A stretch of DNA of 39,644 nucleotides, from NCBI GenBank assembly GCA_035518715.1, contig DATIXJ010000050.1:1-39644 (forward strand). Reading direction: 5' to 3'. Shown here in pieces: positions 38,731 to 39,644 of this stretch; within the stretch, counting starts at the first letter, position 1; each line of letters opens with the position of its first letter. The notes below the pieces were generated by a model, which was not told the origin of the DNA, did not search any database, and saw only the letters and a program-made list of their open reading frames with translations. The DNA comes from DATIXJ01 sp035518715. Its GTDB lineage: Bacteria > Bacteroidota > Ignavibacteria > UBA10030 > SZUA-254. The position numbers and the translations under genes were made by a program.

Positions 38731-38931
38731 TCAAACATCATGCCCGAGCACGCCGTGATCTTCTCCAGATGAATCACATGCCGGTAAGAACAACCTGGCA
38801 TGGTTCTCTTTATCCCTACCCCGATGTTGGTTGTGTGGCAAGAGATTATTGCGGGATTGTCTGAAATTCTTCGATCGCACCCCGCCGAACAGACGTGGAG
38901 GTCCGGCCTCAATGAGGCGCATCTCGAACAT
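38731..38931 (-). CDS. Possible small ORF with strong ribosome-binding site
   Basis: A 66-codon frame starting MFEMRLIEAGPPRLFGGVRS with GGAGGTGA immediately upstream of its ATG, one of the best ribosome-binding sites in the window. The predicted product is polar with no recognisable domain, and codon use does not clearly favour coding. It starts 26 bases after the stop of the partial gene at 38957. Listed because of the ribosome-binding site; it may be non-functional. Confidence 0.25.
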   Translation of the reverse strand: MFEMRLIEAGPPRLFGGVRSKNFRQSRNNLLPHNQHRGRDKENHARLFLPACDSSGEDHGVLGHDV

Positions 38932-38956
38932 GCGTCACCTCCATATGAAATCGACC

Positions 38957-39643
38957 TCACGGCACAACGAAAAATATGCGCTGCGATGTGGTGCTGAGCG
39001 GTGAAAAATAATCTCTTTGCGTTGCGGGATCCGTCCATGAAATTACGTGTTCACTTGCCGCATAGACCGCCACGAAAACAGTGTCACCACTCACGATACC
39101 TTTATGGGCCAGCCAGGATGCCGGAATACTTCCTGAATATGTGTCCGAGTTCCTCAATACTTCTACCCCATAGACCTGAAAATAATCCGGTGGTAGCTGG
39201 CTTACCCGATTAGTCTTTCCGAGGAACATGAATACGCTTCGCCAATCGGTTGAAGTGTTCGTCAGTTTCCCCGAAATTATTGCGGTGTCCCCCGCCATTG
39301 TGGTCGCGGCACTCTCAACGTCAAAATCGGGCAGCTTTCCCATAAAGACGTAAGGCCAGGTTCCGTGTGCACCTCTGCCAAACCGATAGTTATAAATCTT
39401 CATTGTCCCGTAGCCGTCCTTGGAGATTGTGATGGTGTAATCACCGGCGGGCAGACTTTCGATTTTCCATCTTCCGAAAGAGTCAGTTACTGCCGAATAC
39501 ATCGTTCCGTCGATGGTAACGAGGAACCCTCCACCGTTCGCATCCGGATACTTCCCGCTTTCAGATTGCACAGAAACCATTCCAAAGAGAGTTCCTTGTA
39601 ATGCCGGACCGGTAACGCCGAATGGACGGGACCCCGTGTCTGA
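38957..39643 (-). CDS. Exported protein with carboxypeptidase-regulatory-like domain (C-terminal part)
   Basis: The frame is open to the window edge (last full codon ends at 39643), so about 228 C-terminal residues are visible. The first part (ALQGTLFGMVSVQSESGKYP, then FLVTIDGTMYSAVTDSFGRWKIESL and PAGDYTITISKDGYG) is a carboxypeptidase-regulatory-like/CarboxypepD_reg beta-sandwich domain of the kind common in outer-membrane and surface proteins of Bacteroidota. The remaining 120 residues form another beta-rich region ending in SQRIFFVVP with no T9SS sorting domain. The upstream part, probably with a signal peptide, lies outside the window. Function cannot be told. Confidence 0.8.
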   Translation of the reverse strand, partial: SDTGSRPFGVTGPALQGTLFGMVSVQSESGKYPDANGGGFLVTIDGTMYSAVTDSFGRWKIESLPAGDYTITISKDGYGTMKIYNYRFGRGAHGTWPYVFMGKLPDFDVESAATTMAGDTAIISGKLTNTSTDWRSVFMFLGKTNRVSQLPPDYFQVYGVEVLRNSDTYSGSIPASWLAHKGIVSGDTVFVAVYAASEHVISWTDPATQRDYFSPLSTTSQRIFFVVP

Positions 39644-39644
39644 T

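Larger units (their letters stand above)
38238..38956. other. Gene-poor interval with remnants
   Basis: About 720 bases between two secreted-protein genes. Besides the decayed gene (38377-38668) and a doubtful small ORF (38731-38931) it holds a perfect seven-base hairpin CCAATGC/GCATTGG at 38653-38671 without a useful T-run. I see no transposase, terminal repeats or RNA gene here. Confidence 0.6.

Noticed and set aside
38673..39038. Minus-strand frame of 121 codons
   Set aside because: It overlaps the end of the partial regulatory-domain gene in another frame, is rich in Cys/Arg/His, and has no ribosome-binding site.

Overview
The window reads as a chromosomal segment from a bacterium of the Bacteroidota/Ignavibacteriota (FCB) group. 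The best evidence is a large secreted repeat protein at 36643-38163 that ends in a type IX secretion (Por) C-terminal sorting domain opening with NYPNPFNPST. A PorT-like beta-barrel remnant at 36357-36512 supports this. So do three promoter-like sites of the form TTGACA-N17-TAC(C/A)TTT, which resemble the Bacteroidota -33/-7 pattern more than TATAAT. No rRNA, tRNA, CRISPR array, insertion sequence or phage gene was seen. Nearly every gene lies on the minus strand, so transcription runs from high to low coordinates; the one clear exception is a SPOR-domain gene at 35504-36214.

Region 1-5656 (minus) is a housekeeping run: a pfkA-type phosphofructokinase, aat, a secreted amidohydrolase, purC, and a tandem M16 peptidase pair whose second member leaves the window. 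Region 5688-9193 holds rmuC, a Sua5/TsaC-type gene, a class III nucleotide cyclase, two small unknown genes and a DUF971 gene. Several of these genes overlap by ATGA.

Region 9265-14070 is molybdenum-cofactor related. It has a cytoplasmic sulfite-oxidase-fold enzyme, a MoaC-MoaB fusion, a small secreted basic protein, moaA, and a three-gene module made of a Tat/lipobox sulfite-oxidase-fold enzyme, a small Cys-rich lipoprotein and a four-His membrane cytochrome b. A Met/Lys-rich repeat protein with its own promoter and strong terminator sits at 14166-14618.

Region 14789-30744 is a very tight run of 16 same-strand genes. In order of transcription it encodes a guanine-deaminase-like amidohydrolase, XdhA, XdhB, allantoinase, allantoicase, OHCU decarboxylase, a DUF6986/CitE-like enzyme, HIU hydrolase, a PuuD-like membrane urate oxidase, an Fcy1-type deaminase, XdhC, an amidohydrolase-like protein that has lost its metal ligands, a degenerate MocA-like protein, MoeA, MoaD and MoaE. 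Together these cover guanine/xanthine to ureidoglycolate, plus the molybdenum cofactor and its insertion, which xanthine dehydrogenase needs. No ureidoglycolate lyase, urease, purine permease or dedicated regulator is present here.

Region 30928-35281 encodes a hybrid sensor kinase and, upstream of it, an unusual 690-residue protein: a short helical-repeat N-terminus, a very long coiled coil and a C-terminal receiver. Region 35282-39644 holds a divergent promoter region, the SPOR protein, a gene-poor stretch with remnants, the T9SS cargo protein, a second decayed stretch (38238-38956), and the C-terminal part of a protein with a carboxypeptidase-regulatory-like domain that runs off the window.

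The least ordinary items are the metal-ligand-less amidohydrolase and degenerate MocA between xdhC and moeA, the DUF6986 enzyme inside a complete urate-to-ureidoglycolate set, the PuuD-like protein without its cytochrome c domain, and the coiled-coil receiver protein.
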